A DNA stretch of 64,000 bases from Methylocapsa sp. D3K7 (GTDB lineage Bacteria; Pseudomonadota; Alphaproteobacteria; Rhizobiales; Beijerinckiaceae), in the NCBI RefSeq assembly GCF_029855125.1, contig NZ_CP123229.1, forward strand, positions 3,020,501 to 3,084,500, written 5' to 3'. Each line of letters starts with the position of its first letter. Positions within the stretch are counted from its first letter, which is position 1. This document shows, in pieces, positions 27,038-35,661 of this stretch. The position numbers were made by a program, and so were the translations under genes. The notes beneath the pieces were generated by a model. It did not search any database. It was given only the letters and a program-made list of their open reading frames with translations, and was not told the DNA's origin.

Positions 27038-27870
27038 AGTTCTTAAAGACGGATCCGCTGCCATTGGTCAGCGTGCGTGTGAACGACGGGCGCGAGGTTA
27101 TCTTCTTCATCGATACCGGAGGTTCGGAGGTTGCACTCGATACGGAGTTCGCCAAAGAGCTTGGCCTTCCGCAATTCGGGGAAGGGCAGGGCACTTTTTC
27201 CGGCGGTGAGCACGCTGCCGTTCAACAGTCGCGCATTGACTCATTCACCATTGGCGATTGGACGATCAAGAACCTGCCCGTTGTCTCGCTTGCCCTGCGC
27301 CAGCTCTCCGAAGGACTTGGGGTGAAGCGTATCGACGGATGCATTGGGACCAATCTTTTGTACCATTTCCTGGCGACCCTCGATTTTCCAAACGGTGAGC
27401 TTGTACTGCGCCGGAAAACCGCGAAAAACCTGAAGCAATTTGCCGCAGAGTCATCGGGCAAGAGTGTCGCGGTTCCCTTCTGGATTGCGAGCGACCACTT
27501 CATGGTGGGCTGGGGCCGTGTGGAGTCACTTCCGCCAGCGCTCCTTTTCGTTGACACAGGTCTCGCGGGTGCGGGAGCCAAATTGGCGGAGCCGGTGATC
27601 AAGGAGGCCGGGATTAAATTGGAGGAAGATAGAGCTTTCGAAGGGGCGGGGGCAGGCGGAAAGCTGAAAATCGTACCCTATACCGTGCGCCGCCTTTCCT
27701 TCGGAGATATAAGGGAAGACAATGTCGCGGGTCTCTACGATGGCCCGTTTCCGTGGGAAAACACTTTTGGCTTCCACCTCGCTGGCATGGTCGGCCATGA
27801 TTTCTTCAAGCCCTACGCCGCGACCTTCGATTTTGAGAGGATGCGGATTTTTCTCCGCAAGAAGCTCTGA
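27034..27870 (+). CDS. retropepsin-like aspartic protease domain, C-terminal part of a split gene
   Basis: Two aspartyl-protease motifs are visible, FFIDTGGSEVALD near the start and LLFVDTGLAGAG in the middle, as in exported bacterial proteins with gag-pol-type aspartyl protease domains. The C-terminus (MVGHDFFKPYAATFDF) is typical of the family. On its own the piece would start at TTG 27034 with no signal peptide. The upstream TPR fragment supplies export and is one base out of frame. Either the gene is inactivated or one A has been lost in sequencing. Confidence 0.7.
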   Translation: MKFLKTDPLPLVSVRVNDGREVIFFIDTGGSEVALDTEFAKELGLPQFGEGQGTFSGGEHAAVQQSRIDSFTIGDWTIKNLPVVSLALRQLSEGLGVKRIDGCIGTNLLYHFLATLDFPNGELVLRRKTAKNLKQFAAESSGKSVAVPFWIASDHFMVGWGRVESLPPALLFVDTGLAGAGAKLAEPVIKEAGIKLEEDRAFEGAGAGGKLKIVPYTVRRLSFGDIREDNVAGLYDGPFPWENTFGFHLAGMVGHDFFKPYAATFDFERMRIFLRKKL

Positions 27871-28467
27871 TTCTCCGCTTGAAGGACGGTGGCCAGATCA
27901 GTCCTTCGACATCGGCGCCGGTCAGCGCTGTAAAAACAATATGCAAGGAAATGATCCGAGGCCAAGTTCATCGCCCGGGCCTGCGGTCACAGGAGAGCCC
28001 CAAGAGTCAGGAAGGCTTGGGCCCTCCCGATCTGGTTTCAGTGGGCGCGCAGGCGATGTGTGGGATAGGCCAGCCGGAACTGCAAATCGCCCCAAAAATC
28101 GGTCTCCGCATCGCCAGGCAGCGTAGTCTGGCGGATCTCCCACTCTGGATTTGCGGTGTGGAGCTGGGCCCAGCGATCGCCCTCATCCGCCTGAGTCACG
28201 GTGACACTGTCATGCGCCCGCTGCCTATCTGCCGTGCGGCGTTTGGCGAATTGAGAAAAATCTATGAGTTGCATAACCTTAACCCTTATCCCATCAAGCG
28301 GACTTTGCAATTGCCCGCCCCCGGTAAAAGAAATGGGTCTCCCAGCATTAACTTCAAGAACCGCAAAGCAAAAGGAAACTCTGATATATGGGACCTCTTT
28401 TTTATGGTTGTGAAGACACCGTTGGGATATCTGGTTCCGCGGCACCCCTCGTGGCGGCATTCGATCT
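27871..28467. other. intergenic region, no supported gene
   Basis: About 600 bases without a recognisable gene or hairpin. Open frames on both strands show no family resemblance or ribosome binding site. Confidence 0.45.
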
Positions 28468-29829
28468 GTGAGTGAAATAATGCGGCGACTCTTGGCCGGT
28501 TCGGCCATTGCGACATTGATCGCGACACATGCGCTGGCCGAAGGCACGATGGCGCAACCTCAGAGCCGGTTTCTCGAATCCTTGGGCACCGGTGGCAACA
28601 TTTATAAAGGAACGCCAACGCGCGATTCGCTGGTTGCTTATCTTGGATTCAAGGCATTTCGCGATGGCTTGGTCAAGAATGCAGCCGGCGTCGCCAATGC
28701 GATTGCGCTCTATCAGGCAACGGGCGCCAAGACTGTCATGCTCGTGAATGCCGGGCCGCAATATGCGACGTTGGATCAGTATATCGGATTTGCCGAACAA
28801 CTGAATGCTGCTGGTGCGCTCCTAGCAATCGAGGGGCCAAATGAGCCGGGGAACTTTAATACCGTCTATAAAGGCAATACGGGTGGCGCAAGGGGCGCGG
28901 ACTGGCTGCCGGTGGCGCAGTTCCAGGCCGATCTTTATACGGCCGTGAAGGCCGACCCGCTGCTTGCCGGTATTCCGGTTTTTGCCCCGTCCGAAGTCGG
29001 GGCTGAGACCGGGAACTATGGCCTGCAGGTCAATCAGCTTGCGCCGGGGATTGGTGATCCTGACAAACTGGCTGCGGCCGGGTTCTCGCCGACCCAAGCG
29101 TTCGCGGACTATGCCAATGTCCACAATTATGTGTGCGGGGTTCATCCCGATCCAATTCCGCCCAACCGCGCATGGCTGACGGCATCCGTCACCGACAACG
29201 TGGCCGGCATCGATGGGTTTTACGGCAACAACATCATCACCTGGGCCAAAAAATATCGCGGATATGCGGTGGCGCAAGGACCAACTGTTCCGAAAGTGAC
29301 GACCGAGACCGGCCTGCAAACGGCGGCGGCGGCTGCCGGGGGCTCCGTCACCGAGGATGCCCAGGGCAAACTCCTGATGTCCCTGATGCTGGACCAGTTC
29401 AAACTCGGCTGGGGCTATACAATCCAATACCAGCTCTACGATACAACCGGCACGACCTGGGGCTTGTTCCATGCCGACAAAACGCCAAAGCTCGGGGCGA
29501 CGTATTTCCACAATCTGACGTCGATCCTGGCGAGTTCCGGCCCACCGTCGGCGATTGGGCAATTGCCCTATGGTTACCTTGGGACCCCCCCGGCGACGGT
29601 CCACGACTTGCTGCTGCAACGGGAGGATGGCCGATTGTTCCTCGCCGTGTGGGATGAAAACCCGCCGGGCACCGGATCGGATAGCGTCTCAATCGACCTT
29701 GGCAAGGAATTTCATACGGTGTCTGTCTATGACCCAACGATCGGCAGCCAACCGCAATCGATCTTTTCGAATGTGCGGATCGTGCCGCTTACCCTCACGG
29801 ATCATGCCGTCATTCTGGAGTTGAATTGA
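28468..29829 (+). CDS. exported glycoside-hydrolase-like protein (clan GH-A fold)
   Basis: 453 residues with a signal peptide (LLAGSAIATLIATHALA). The motif AIEGPNEPGN matches the NEP acid/base motif of clan A glycosidases at the end of strand 4, and VTTETGLQT near residue 280 could hold the nucleophile Glu of strand 7. The remainder fits a TIM barrel followed by a small beta domain (about residues 385-453). Family and substrate are not clear. Start is GTG 28468; ATG 28480 is an alternative with an equally good signal peptide. Confidence 0.7.
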   Translation: MSEIMRRLLAGSAIATLIATHALAEGTMAQPQSRFLESLGTGGNIYKGTPTRDSLVAYLGFKAFRDGLVKNAAGVANAIALYQATGAKTVMLVNAGPQYATLDQYIGFAEQLNAAGALLAIEGPNEPGNFNTVYKGNTGGARGADWLPVAQFQADLYTAVKADPLLAGIPVFAPSEVGAETGNYGLQVNQLAPGIGDPDKLAAAGFSPTQAFADYANVHNYVCGVHPDPIPPNRAWLTASVTDNVAGIDGFYGNNIITWAKKYRGYAVAQGPTVPKVTTETGLQTAAAAAGGSVTEDAQGKLLMSLMLDQFKLGWGYTIQYQLYDTTGTTWGLFHADKTPKLGATYFHNLTSILASSGPPSAIGQLPYGYLGTPPATVHDLLLQREDGRLFLAVWDENPPGTGSDSVSIDLGKEFHTVSVYDPTIGSQPQSIFSNVRIVPLTLTDHAVILELN

Positions 29830-29929
29830 TCAAGGAGCGTCGCGTGCCCTTGGAGCACTTACCGGGATCAGGGGACATAGTGCGCATTGACAAGTTGACC
29901 CTGATTGGTCTGCAAGGCTTAACTATGGT

Positions 29930-30169
29930 TCAAGCTCGCATTTTGGTCGTCTCTTCTTCGAGTTGCCCTTGCCCCCGGTGAGGGCAATCTGCATCCATGC
30001 ATTTATCCTGTGCGCCGAGGGCTCTGCGGAGCCTATACAGGCGATATTCCAAATCCAATGTCTCAAACCCCGCGGGGCGGCCGCTTTTCATTTGGTAGAA
30101 GCTTTTCGCCCGTGATGCGGCCTCCTGAAGCGCACGGACCGCGCAACAGACATTCGTGTCGTCACTCAT
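29930..30169 (-). CDS. hypothetical protein, 79 aa
   Basis: Starts MSDDTNVCCAVRALQEAA; contains a helical central part and two further cysteines (CMDADC). GGAG lies about seven bases upstream of the ATG. No known family. The last gene before the tRNA-Phe fragment, so probably on the core side of the boundary. Confidence 0.5.
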   Translation of the reverse strand: MSDDTNVCCAVRALQEAASRAKSFYQMKSGRPAGFETLDLEYRLYRLRRALGAQDKCMDADCPHRGQGQLEEETTKMRA

Positions 30170-30830
30170 TCAATATCTCCGCGATGATGTCGAGTCGGCG
30201 CCGAAGCGGGCTGCGGCTATGCCAATTTCCCTCATCTCTTCTGTGGGAAGGGAGGGACATCGGGAGCGGATGATTCAGGCAGAAGGGCGTCTGCTGCGCG
30301 AGAACAATGATAAAACCAATCAGCTGTGACTATTGCGTCACAGTCCATGTGCGAATGCGCACAATACAGAAGCGTTTTGTCATTTGAATATTTTCGTGGT
30401 TTTGCACCTAGCAATTTTTGCCAATGCCTGCAGGCGCCGTCAGTCCTCCAAATGCACCCGCGGATTTGGCTTACTCACGGCAACAAATCAGGGCCAGTCA
30501 GCGCGCACACATAGTTCCTCACCCTGGCAATGTCCGGAAGCTTCACGGAAGTGCCCCTCGTCAGCAACGAGCGTACTGTCACGTAGTGCGTAAACTATTG
30601 ATTTTAATGGTGCCAGGGGCGGAATCGAACCACCGACACTGCGATTTTCAGTCGCGTGGTATGCAATTTAGAATCAATCGTTTCGCTAAAACGAATGTGT
30701 CTACATGCGGGATTAAGAACAATAGGTTAGCGGCGTTTTGTCTACACTCCGCTGATTGGTCTTCCCACCTGGAGGGCGCCGAGTTTCCGCGACAATTTCA
30801 AGGCGCGCCGGATCGTGCCACACGGCCCTT
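30170..30830. other. intergenic boundary region with tRNA remnant
   Basis: No supported protein gene. Holds two neighbouring palindromes, CTGTGAC-N6-GTCACAG (30324-30343) and TGTGCG-N4-CGCACA (30348-30363), and the tRNA-Phe 3' fragment at 30608-30657. Confidence 0.5.
30608..30657 (-). repeat. 3' fragment of tRNA-Phe (GAA), probable att site
   Basis: On the minus strand the sequence matches the 3' half of tRNA-Phe: anticodon loop CTGAAAA, variable region, T arm GGTGG-TTCGATT-CCGCC and terminal CCA. The 5' half is absent and the acceptor strand is one base short, so it cannot be a working tRNA. Such fragments are left when an element integrates at the 3' end of a tRNA gene. By orientation the element lies to the right, and the intact tRNA should lie at its far end. 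Confidence 0.75.
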
Positions 30831-32402
30831 TCAGCCCGAAAACGCCTCCGCATAGATCGCCTCGATCCGTGCAACTTCATCCTCGGTCAGTCCGGCGAAT
30901 TCCCGTTCCTGTGCGCGCTTCGAAAGCGTGCCGTCGTTCTGGCGGAGAAAGCGAAACAGGAGATCGACCGTGTTGTCCGGCATGTCAACGATGTCCTCAA
31001 CCTGCCGTCTGAAGCTGTCATAGCCTTTTAAAAAACTGGTCTCGGCGGGAAGGTCCACTTCGATCGTCCGCTCGACGCATTCATAAAGAAACTCCGCATG
31101 TGGCGTCGCGTCGAAGAAACGGTAGTAGTCGCCCGTGTCATTCAGGACGCGGACATTCCCTTTGTCAGTTGGTTTCCACTCGATCAGGGGCAGCAGCCTC
31201 GCCGAATAGCTCTCCAGGATTTTGCGGTAATCATTGATCCTGTCCAGGATCACCGCCGAGACGGGGAACACCATGCCGGGCGGGTTGAAGCCGCGCTCGG
31301 CCAGGACATGGTGGATGAGATACCGATGGAGTCGTCCGTTGCCATCCTCGAATGGGTGAATGTAAACGAAGCCGAAGGCGAGCGCGGCTGCCGCGAGGAC
31401 TGGATCGAGGTGGTGTGCAGCGGTCCGGTCGAAAGCAACCAATCCCTCTATCAGGGACGGCAAGTCTTCATGCCTGGCGCTGATATGGTCCGGCAGAGGC
31501 ATACCGGTTTCACGGTCATGCTCCCCGACGAAGCCGCCCTCGTGACGCAGGCCCAAACGCACATAACGCGCGTCGCCAATCACGATGCGTTGTAGACGAA
31601 GCAATTCGTCGAGGTCGATCGGCCGGCGTCCAGCCTCGCCGATGGCCCGCCCCCAGCGCTGAATGCGATCCTGCGGCGGATGCTCGCCTTCGATGGCAAA
31701 GCTCGATTTCGAATCCTTCAGCAACAGGAATGCAGCGGTACGCGCGAGCAGATCGCGGGGCACATTCGCCACTGCGGCGCGCGCGCGTTCGGCCAGATCG
31801 CGCGCGGTGAAGGCACGGAGCGCCTCTGTGCGGAAGATCATCGGGCAGAAAGACGGTGTTCCCGGCAGGTTGTTTTTGACGCGATGGCGCGTCGACGTCG
31901 TGCCCGCCGCCGCCCATTGCTGGTCGGGATCGACGACGAGGGCATAGGCGCCTTTCTCGGCTGGAGCCAGGTCGAGCTCTGTTCCGAGCAGCCACTCATA
32001 GAGGAACCAGATGCGACGGGCATAGGAGCCGGTCGGCGTCGCCCTCACGATTGCCTCGACCGGTCCGGGGCCTGTGGCTCGAAAGAGCGATTTCAGGACG
32101 AGAAGATCGAGTCCTTCATATTTCAGAGCGAAGCTCAGATGCCCTTCGAGAGTCTCCGGGGGAGCGTGCCGGGGCGTATAGATATTCCATCCGTCCTGCT
32201 GGTAAAGCTTGTGCCGCTGGCCGATTGCCGAGAGCGTACGCGGCGTCGGGACTCTCAGCCGAAAGGCGTCGATCAGGGGGGCATACCCCACGGGCATTGC
32301 CAGTTCCGGGAGCCGTCGATCCTGAAAAACTGTAACAGGACCTGAAAAATCGTTCTTAAGGCCATTCCCCATGAAAAATGCATCCAACCCCTGAATTTTC
32401 AT
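30831..32402 (-). CDS. Fic family protein (AMP-transferase type)
   Basis: 523 residues. The Fic core has the complete catalytic motif HPFEDGNGR (near residue 352), so transfer of AMP or a similar group to target hydroxyls is predicted. Upstream is SSFAIEGE, which matches the S/TxxxE inhibitory helix placed N-terminal to the Fic fold (class II), so activity is probably self-restrained. The N-terminal 190 residues and C-terminal 100 residues are less conserved. The gene lies at the left end of the island. A repeated TGAAAAA element overlaps its start and upstream region, hinting at autoregulation. Confidence 0.88.
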   Translation of the reverse strand: MKIQGLDAFFMGNGLKNDFSGPVTVFQDRRLPELAMPVGYAPLIDAFRLRVPTPRTLSAIGQRHKLYQQDGWNIYTPRHAPPETLEGHLSFALKYEGLDLLVLKSLFRATGPGPVEAIVRATPTGSYARRIWFLYEWLLGTELDLAPAEKGAYALVVDPDQQWAAAGTTSTRHRVKNNLPGTPSFCPMIFRTEALRAFTARDLAERARAAVANVPRDLLARTAAFLLLKDSKSSFAIEGEHPPQDRIQRWGRAIGEAGRRPIDLDELLRLQRIVIGDARYVRLGLRHEGGFVGEHDRETGMPLPDHISARHEDLPSLIEGLVAFDRTAAHHLDPVLAAAALAFGFVYIHPFEDGNGRLHRYLIHHVLAERGFNPPGMVFPVSAVILDRINDYRKILESYSARLLPLIEWKPTDKGNVRVLNDTGDYYRFFDATPHAEFLYECVERTIEVDLPAETSFLKGYDSFRRQVEDIVDMPDNTVDLLFRFLRQNDGTLSKRAQEREFAGLTEDEVARIEAIYAEAFSG

Positions 32403-32454
32403 TCTTAAACTACTATATCATGAAAAATCGTAACATTCCATGAAAAACAGTAAC
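32323..32454. repeat. iterated TGAAAAA(N2)GTAAC elements around the fic start
   Basis: Related elements start at 32323, 32343, 32372, 32421 and 32441. The first two and last two are each exactly 20 bases apart, two helical turns. Three copies (32323, 32421, 32441) share TGAAAAA-N2-GTAAC; those at 32343 and 32372 keep only TGAAAAA. Copies lie both inside the first codons and in the upstream region, as expected for a cooperative repressor site. Confidence 0.55.
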
Positions 32455-32600
32455 TAAGCGGATATTTCCTGAAATTTGATACTATAATATTCACGCTCTG
32501 CAGAGCGACAAATCTCAGGGCAGAGGTTTTTCGCATACGTTCGTATTTCAACAAGATAGCGCCTAATATTTCCTTAATATAGTACATTTTATACTAAGGT

Positions 32601-32807
32601 ATGAATGAATGGCAGCCAACATCATCTTTCAAAAAGGCCGCAGGTCCTGAAGAAAAGTTTGATATTGATCCAGCTATACTGGCGTGGTTCAAGGCCCGAG
32701 GCGCGGGCTGGCAAGAGGAGCTTAACGGCGTCCTTGAGTTCTATATCCACACTGTCGAGCATCCAGCCTCGGAACCCGAGCCGCCGACACCGGGCGGCCC
32801 TCTTTAA
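32601..32807 (+). CDS. BrnA-like antitoxin, orphan
   Basis: 68 residues. The segment KFDIDPAILAWFKARGAGWQEELNGVLEFYI matches the ribbon-helix-helix core of BrnA antitoxins (positions about 20-50) that neutralise BrnT RNases. No BrnT-like gene lies immediately upstream, where it is normally found; that stretch is AT-rich and without a gene. Either the toxin was lost or the protein has been recruited as a regulator. AAGG lies just before the ATG. Confidence 0.6.
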   Translation: MNEWQPTSSFKKAAGPEEKFDIDPAILAWFKARGAGWQEELNGVLEFYIHTVEHPASEPEPPTPGGPL

Positions 32808-32907
32808 TCAGAGGTTCTTCGCGGGCTGTAGACAGATTCCATAAGATTTTGAAAGTATATTAACTTCACGCTTGACGTCAATCATCACACGGCATCATCT
32901 TGGTCGC

Positions 32908-33081
32908 ATGATTCAAAGCTATCGTGACGTTCTGGAGCATGAAAGGGTTGTGGCAGCCGAGCTGGTCGGCAGGCCCTATGCGTTCGTCGACAAGCCGCAT
33001 CATTGGTCAAGCTGGGTCGCACCAAAGAATGCCGATGGATCATTGTGTATAGTGGACCAAGTCGATGGAGCGCGGGTCTGA
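32908..33081 (+). CDS. small hypothetical protein upstream of the helicase
   Basis: 57 residues from ATG 32908 (MIQSYRDVLEHERVVAAELVG). Its stop overlaps the helicase start as TGATG, so the two are translationally coupled. It resembles no family I know and may be a short accessory component or the remains of a longer gene. A TTG at 32872 would add 12 residues. Confidence 0.5.
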   Translation: MIQSYRDVLEHERVVAAELVGRPYAFVDKPHHWSSWVAPKNADGSLCIVDQVDGARV

Positions 33082-33740
33082 TGGACGTATTTTCCTTAGA
33101 CGATCATCTCCTGGAGCAGTATACGAGTTTCGCACGTTCCTTTACTCGCATCCGTGCGATTGAAATCCAAAACAAGGTCGATGCGCTCTACGCGGGCCGC
33201 CGGTTCTGGCCAGAGCCGCTTATTCAATTGAACCCGCATTACGAGGGTGGCGGCTCGATCCAGGTTCTCGTGGGCCCCAAGGGGCTCGTCGCGGACTGTG
33301 CACGAATCTTCCGCGATCCCCGGTCTGCTCAGAACGACCCTGACAAGAGTCTTAAGCTGCGGCGCCATCAAGAGCAGGCGATTAGTCTGGCGCTCGACGG
33401 AAAGAGCTTCGTGGTTACCACGGGCACGGGATCTGGAAAGTCCCTTTGTTTCTTCATTCCTATCGTGGACGCGGTAGTTAAGGCGAAACGGAAGGGAGAG
33501 ACTGCGCGCACACGCGCTGTCGTGGTCTACCCGATGAATGCTCTCGCGAACAGCCAGCTCGAAGAGTTGAAAAAGTTTCTCGTTGACCAGCACCATCCCG
33601 TGCCGGTCACTTTTGCTCGCTACACGGGACAGGAAAGCTCCGAAGAGCGGGAGCGGATACGGAACAATCCACCAGATATCCTGCTTACCAACTTCATGAT
33701 GCTTGAGTTGCTCATGACTGTCCGGCGTCAGCACCTGTGA
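33081..33740 (+). CDS. N-terminal fragment of a COG1205/DUF1998-type DEAD/DEAH helicase, cut by IS3
   Basis: The first 219 residues of what is normally a protein well over 1000 residues long. Visible parts are an N-terminal region of defence-type helicases, Walker A (VTTGTGSGKS), motif Ia (YPMNALANSQ), FARYTGQES and DILLTNFMMLE. Motif II and everything after it are missing because the left inverted repeat of an IS3 element supplies the stop (TGA 33738-33740). Such helicases occur in Druantia and DISARM-like antiphage systems. The sequence after the IS is not the rest of this gene, so it is a dead fragment. Confidence 0.75.
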   Translation: MDVFSLDDHLLEQYTSFARSFTRIRAIEIQNKVDALYAGRRFWPEPLIQLNPHYEGGGSIQVLVGPKGLVADCARIFRDPRSAQNDPDKSLKLRRHQEQAISLALDGKSFVVTTGTGSGKSLCFFIPIVDAVVKAKRKGETARTRAVVVYPMNALANSQLEELKKFLVDQHHPVPVTFARYTGQESSEERERIRNNPPDILLTNFMMLELLMTVRRQHL

Positions 33741-33803
33741 GACAGATTTAGCGGGTTGAATAACGGAGGATTTCTGGCTCATCGTAACCATCGAGGAGTG
33801 GAG

Positions 33804-34178
33804 ATGAGCCAGAAATCCGGAACTGCCAAGTCGTCCTCCGAGCGGATCGTGAAGGACATTCGCCGAGCAACGCGCAAGCAATATTCGGCGGAGGAGAAGA
33901 TCCGCATCGTGCTGGACGGCCTGCGCGGCGAGCATAGCATCGCGGAACTCTGCCGGCGCGAGGGCATCGCCGAGAGCCTGTATTACACCTGGTCGAAGGA
34001 GTTCCTGGAGGCTGGCAAGCGGCGCTTGGCGGGCGACACGGCGCGTGCGGCGACCAGCGGCGAGGTCAAGGACCTGCGCCGGGAAGCTCAGGCACTGAAG
34101 GAGGTCGTCGCCGAGCAGGCGCTGGAATTGCGCCTGCTCAAAAAAAGCATGATCGCGGATGGGGAAAGCGAGGAATGA
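33804..34178 (+). CDS. IS3-family transposase OrfA (helix-turn-helix)
   Basis: 124 residues. HTH_8-type DNA-binding region (SAEEKIRIVLDGLRGEHSIA, then REGIAESLYYTWSKEFLEAG) followed by a leucine-zipper-like coiled coil. ATG 33804 follows GAGGAGTGGAG. It overlaps OrfB by ATGA rather than by a frameshift site, so OrfB is probably made by coupled translation. Confidence 0.88.
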   Translation: MSQKSGTAKSSSERIVKDIRRATRKQYSAEEKIRIVLDGLRGEHSIAELCRREGIAESLYYTWSKEFLEAGKRRLAGDTARAATSGEVKDLRREAQALKEVVAEQALELRLLKKSMIADGESEE

Positions 34179-35155
34179 GATATCCGGCTTCCGAGAAACT
34201 GGAGATCATCCGGCTGGTCGAGCAATCCCATCTGCCGGCGCGCCGGACGCTGGAGAAACTCGGCGTCTCTCGCGCCACCTTTTATCGATGGTGCGACCTT
34301 TGCCAGACTGGCGGGCCAGAGGCCCTGGAAGACCGATCTCCCAGGCCCGACCGCGTCTGGAACCGAATTCCTGACAATGTGCGGGGCCAGATCGTGCAAC
34401 TGGCCCTGGACGAGCCGGAGCTGTCGCCACGGGAACTGGCGACACGCTTCACCGACACAAAAAGCTATTTTGTTTCGGAAGCTTCGGTTTATCGCCTGCT
34501 GAAGGAGCACGACCTAATCGCCAGTCCCGCCTACATCGTCATGAAGGCCGCCGATGAGTTCAAGGACAAGACGACGGCGCCCAACCAGCTCTGGCAGACC
34601 GACTTCACTTATCTCAAGGTGATTGGTTGGGGTTGGTTCTACCTCAGCACGATATTGGACGACTTCTCGCGCTACATCATCGCCTGGAAGCTCTGTACGA
34701 CGATGAAGGTCGGGGACGTCACGGAAACACTCGACCTGGCGTTGCAAGCCGCGGGGCTTGATCACGCCAAGGTCGTCCATCGTCCGCGATTGCTCTCGGA
34801 CAATGGCCCTTCCTACATCTCGGCCAATCTGGCCGAATGGCTGGACAAACGCAACATGGATCACGTGCGCGGCGCGCCCTGCCACCCGCAAACACAGGGC
34901 AAAATCGAGCGCTGGCATCAGACGCTCAAGAATCGCGTCTTGCTTGAGAACTATTATCTGCCCGGCGACCTGGAAGCCAGGATCGACACCTTCGTCGATC
35001 ACTACAATCATCGCCGCTATCACGAGAGCCTGGACAATCTCACGCCGGCTGACGTCTACTTCGGCCGAGGACAAACCATTCTGCTGCAACGAGAAAGGAT
35101 CAAACGAGCCACCATCCAAAATCGTCGCTTGCAACACCAATTGAACGCCGCATAA
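34175..35155 (+). CDS. IS3-family transposase OrfB (DDE integrase)
   Basis: 326 residues with an N-terminal helix-turn-helix (ARRTLEKLGVSRATFYRW) and an rve integrase core. The three catalytic acids are visible in QTDFTYLK, LLSDNGPSY and QGKIERWHQ. The frame is complete, so the element may still be active. Confidence 0.9.
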   Translation: MRYPASEKLEIIRLVEQSHLPARRTLEKLGVSRATFYRWCDLCQTGGPEALEDRSPRPDRVWNRIPDNVRGQIVQLALDEPELSPRELATRFTDTKSYFVSEASVYRLLKEHDLIASPAYIVMKAADEFKDKTTAPNQLWQTDFTYLKVIGWGWFYLSTILDDFSRYIIAWKLCTTMKVGDVTETLDLALQAAGLDHAKVVHRPRLLSDNGPSYISANLAEWLDKRNMDHVRGAPCHPQTQGKIERWHQTLKNRVLLENYYLPGDLEARIDTFVDHYNHRRYHESLDNLTPADVYFGRGQTILLQRERIKRATIQNRRLQHQLNAA

Positions 35156-35239
35156 AATCAAACATCAGATGAGCCGCGTCCTCCATTAAATCACGCCGCC
35201 ATCTGTCTCAAATTATCTGACGACGGACACCGGGACCAG

Positions 35240-35653
35240 GTGGTAATTTCCCTGTTTTTGACGGCCCTCGTGTGCACTATCACGTTCAAGGGAGGGGAAT
35301 GGCTTTTTTCCCGGCTCGTCGCGCCGACACTTGGAATAACGTTTGAGAGCGGTGTTATAGCTTGGCGTAACGGACTTCGCTTTCACGAAATCGATCTTGT
35401 TCAACACCACGAAGTTAGCTTTATCGAAGATAGAAGGCACGCTTTCAAGGTCCGTGCCGGGGACACAAATAACCAACAGGATACGGTCGAGGTGATTATC
35501 AAAACTGGACGTAGCCTTGCCATTTGGCGGCGCGTCGCTACAATTTCAGCACCGGATGCCCATGAAGCCGCATCCCAGCTCGTTCATGTCATCCTTCTCG
35601 TGCGCGACGAGGCACGGAAAAAACACCAGGCCCAGCAATGGGGACGACCGTAG
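35240..35653 (+). CDS. hypothetical protein, possibly 5'-truncated by the IS
   Basis: 137 residues with one N-terminal hydrophobic helix (VISLFLTALVCTITF) and a basic, helical C-terminus. The same frame runs open upstream into the IS end, and there is no ribosome binding site at GTG 35240, so this may be the 3' part of a longer gene cut by the insertion. No family recognised. Confidence 0.4.
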   Translation: MVISLFLTALVCTITFKGGEWLFSRLVAPTLGITFESGVIAWRNGLRFHEIDLVQHHEVSFIEDRRHAFKVRAGDTNNQQDTVEVIIKTGRSLAIWRRVATISAPDAHEAASQLVHVILLVRDEARKKHQAQQWGRP

Positions 35654-35661
35654 CAACGCTT

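Larger units (their letters stand above)
33738..35210 (+). mobile_element. IS3-family insertion sequence
   Basis: About 1.47 kb with terminal inverted repeats TGAGACAGAT (33738-33747) and its complement ATCTGTCTCA (35201-35210). Two transposase frames lie inside. The flanks show no short target duplication (left ends in CCTG, right begins AATT). Together with the loss of the helicase 3' part, this points to an adjacent deletion or rearrangement after insertion. Confidence 0.85.

Noticed and set aside
30608..30657. Functional tRNA-Phe
   Set aside because: No acceptor 5' strand or D arm precedes the fragment, and one acceptor base is missing.
35213..35476. Minus-strand open frame after the IS3 element
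   Set aside because: The opposite strand has a longer frame with a plausible membrane helix and balanced composition, so this is treated as its shadow.
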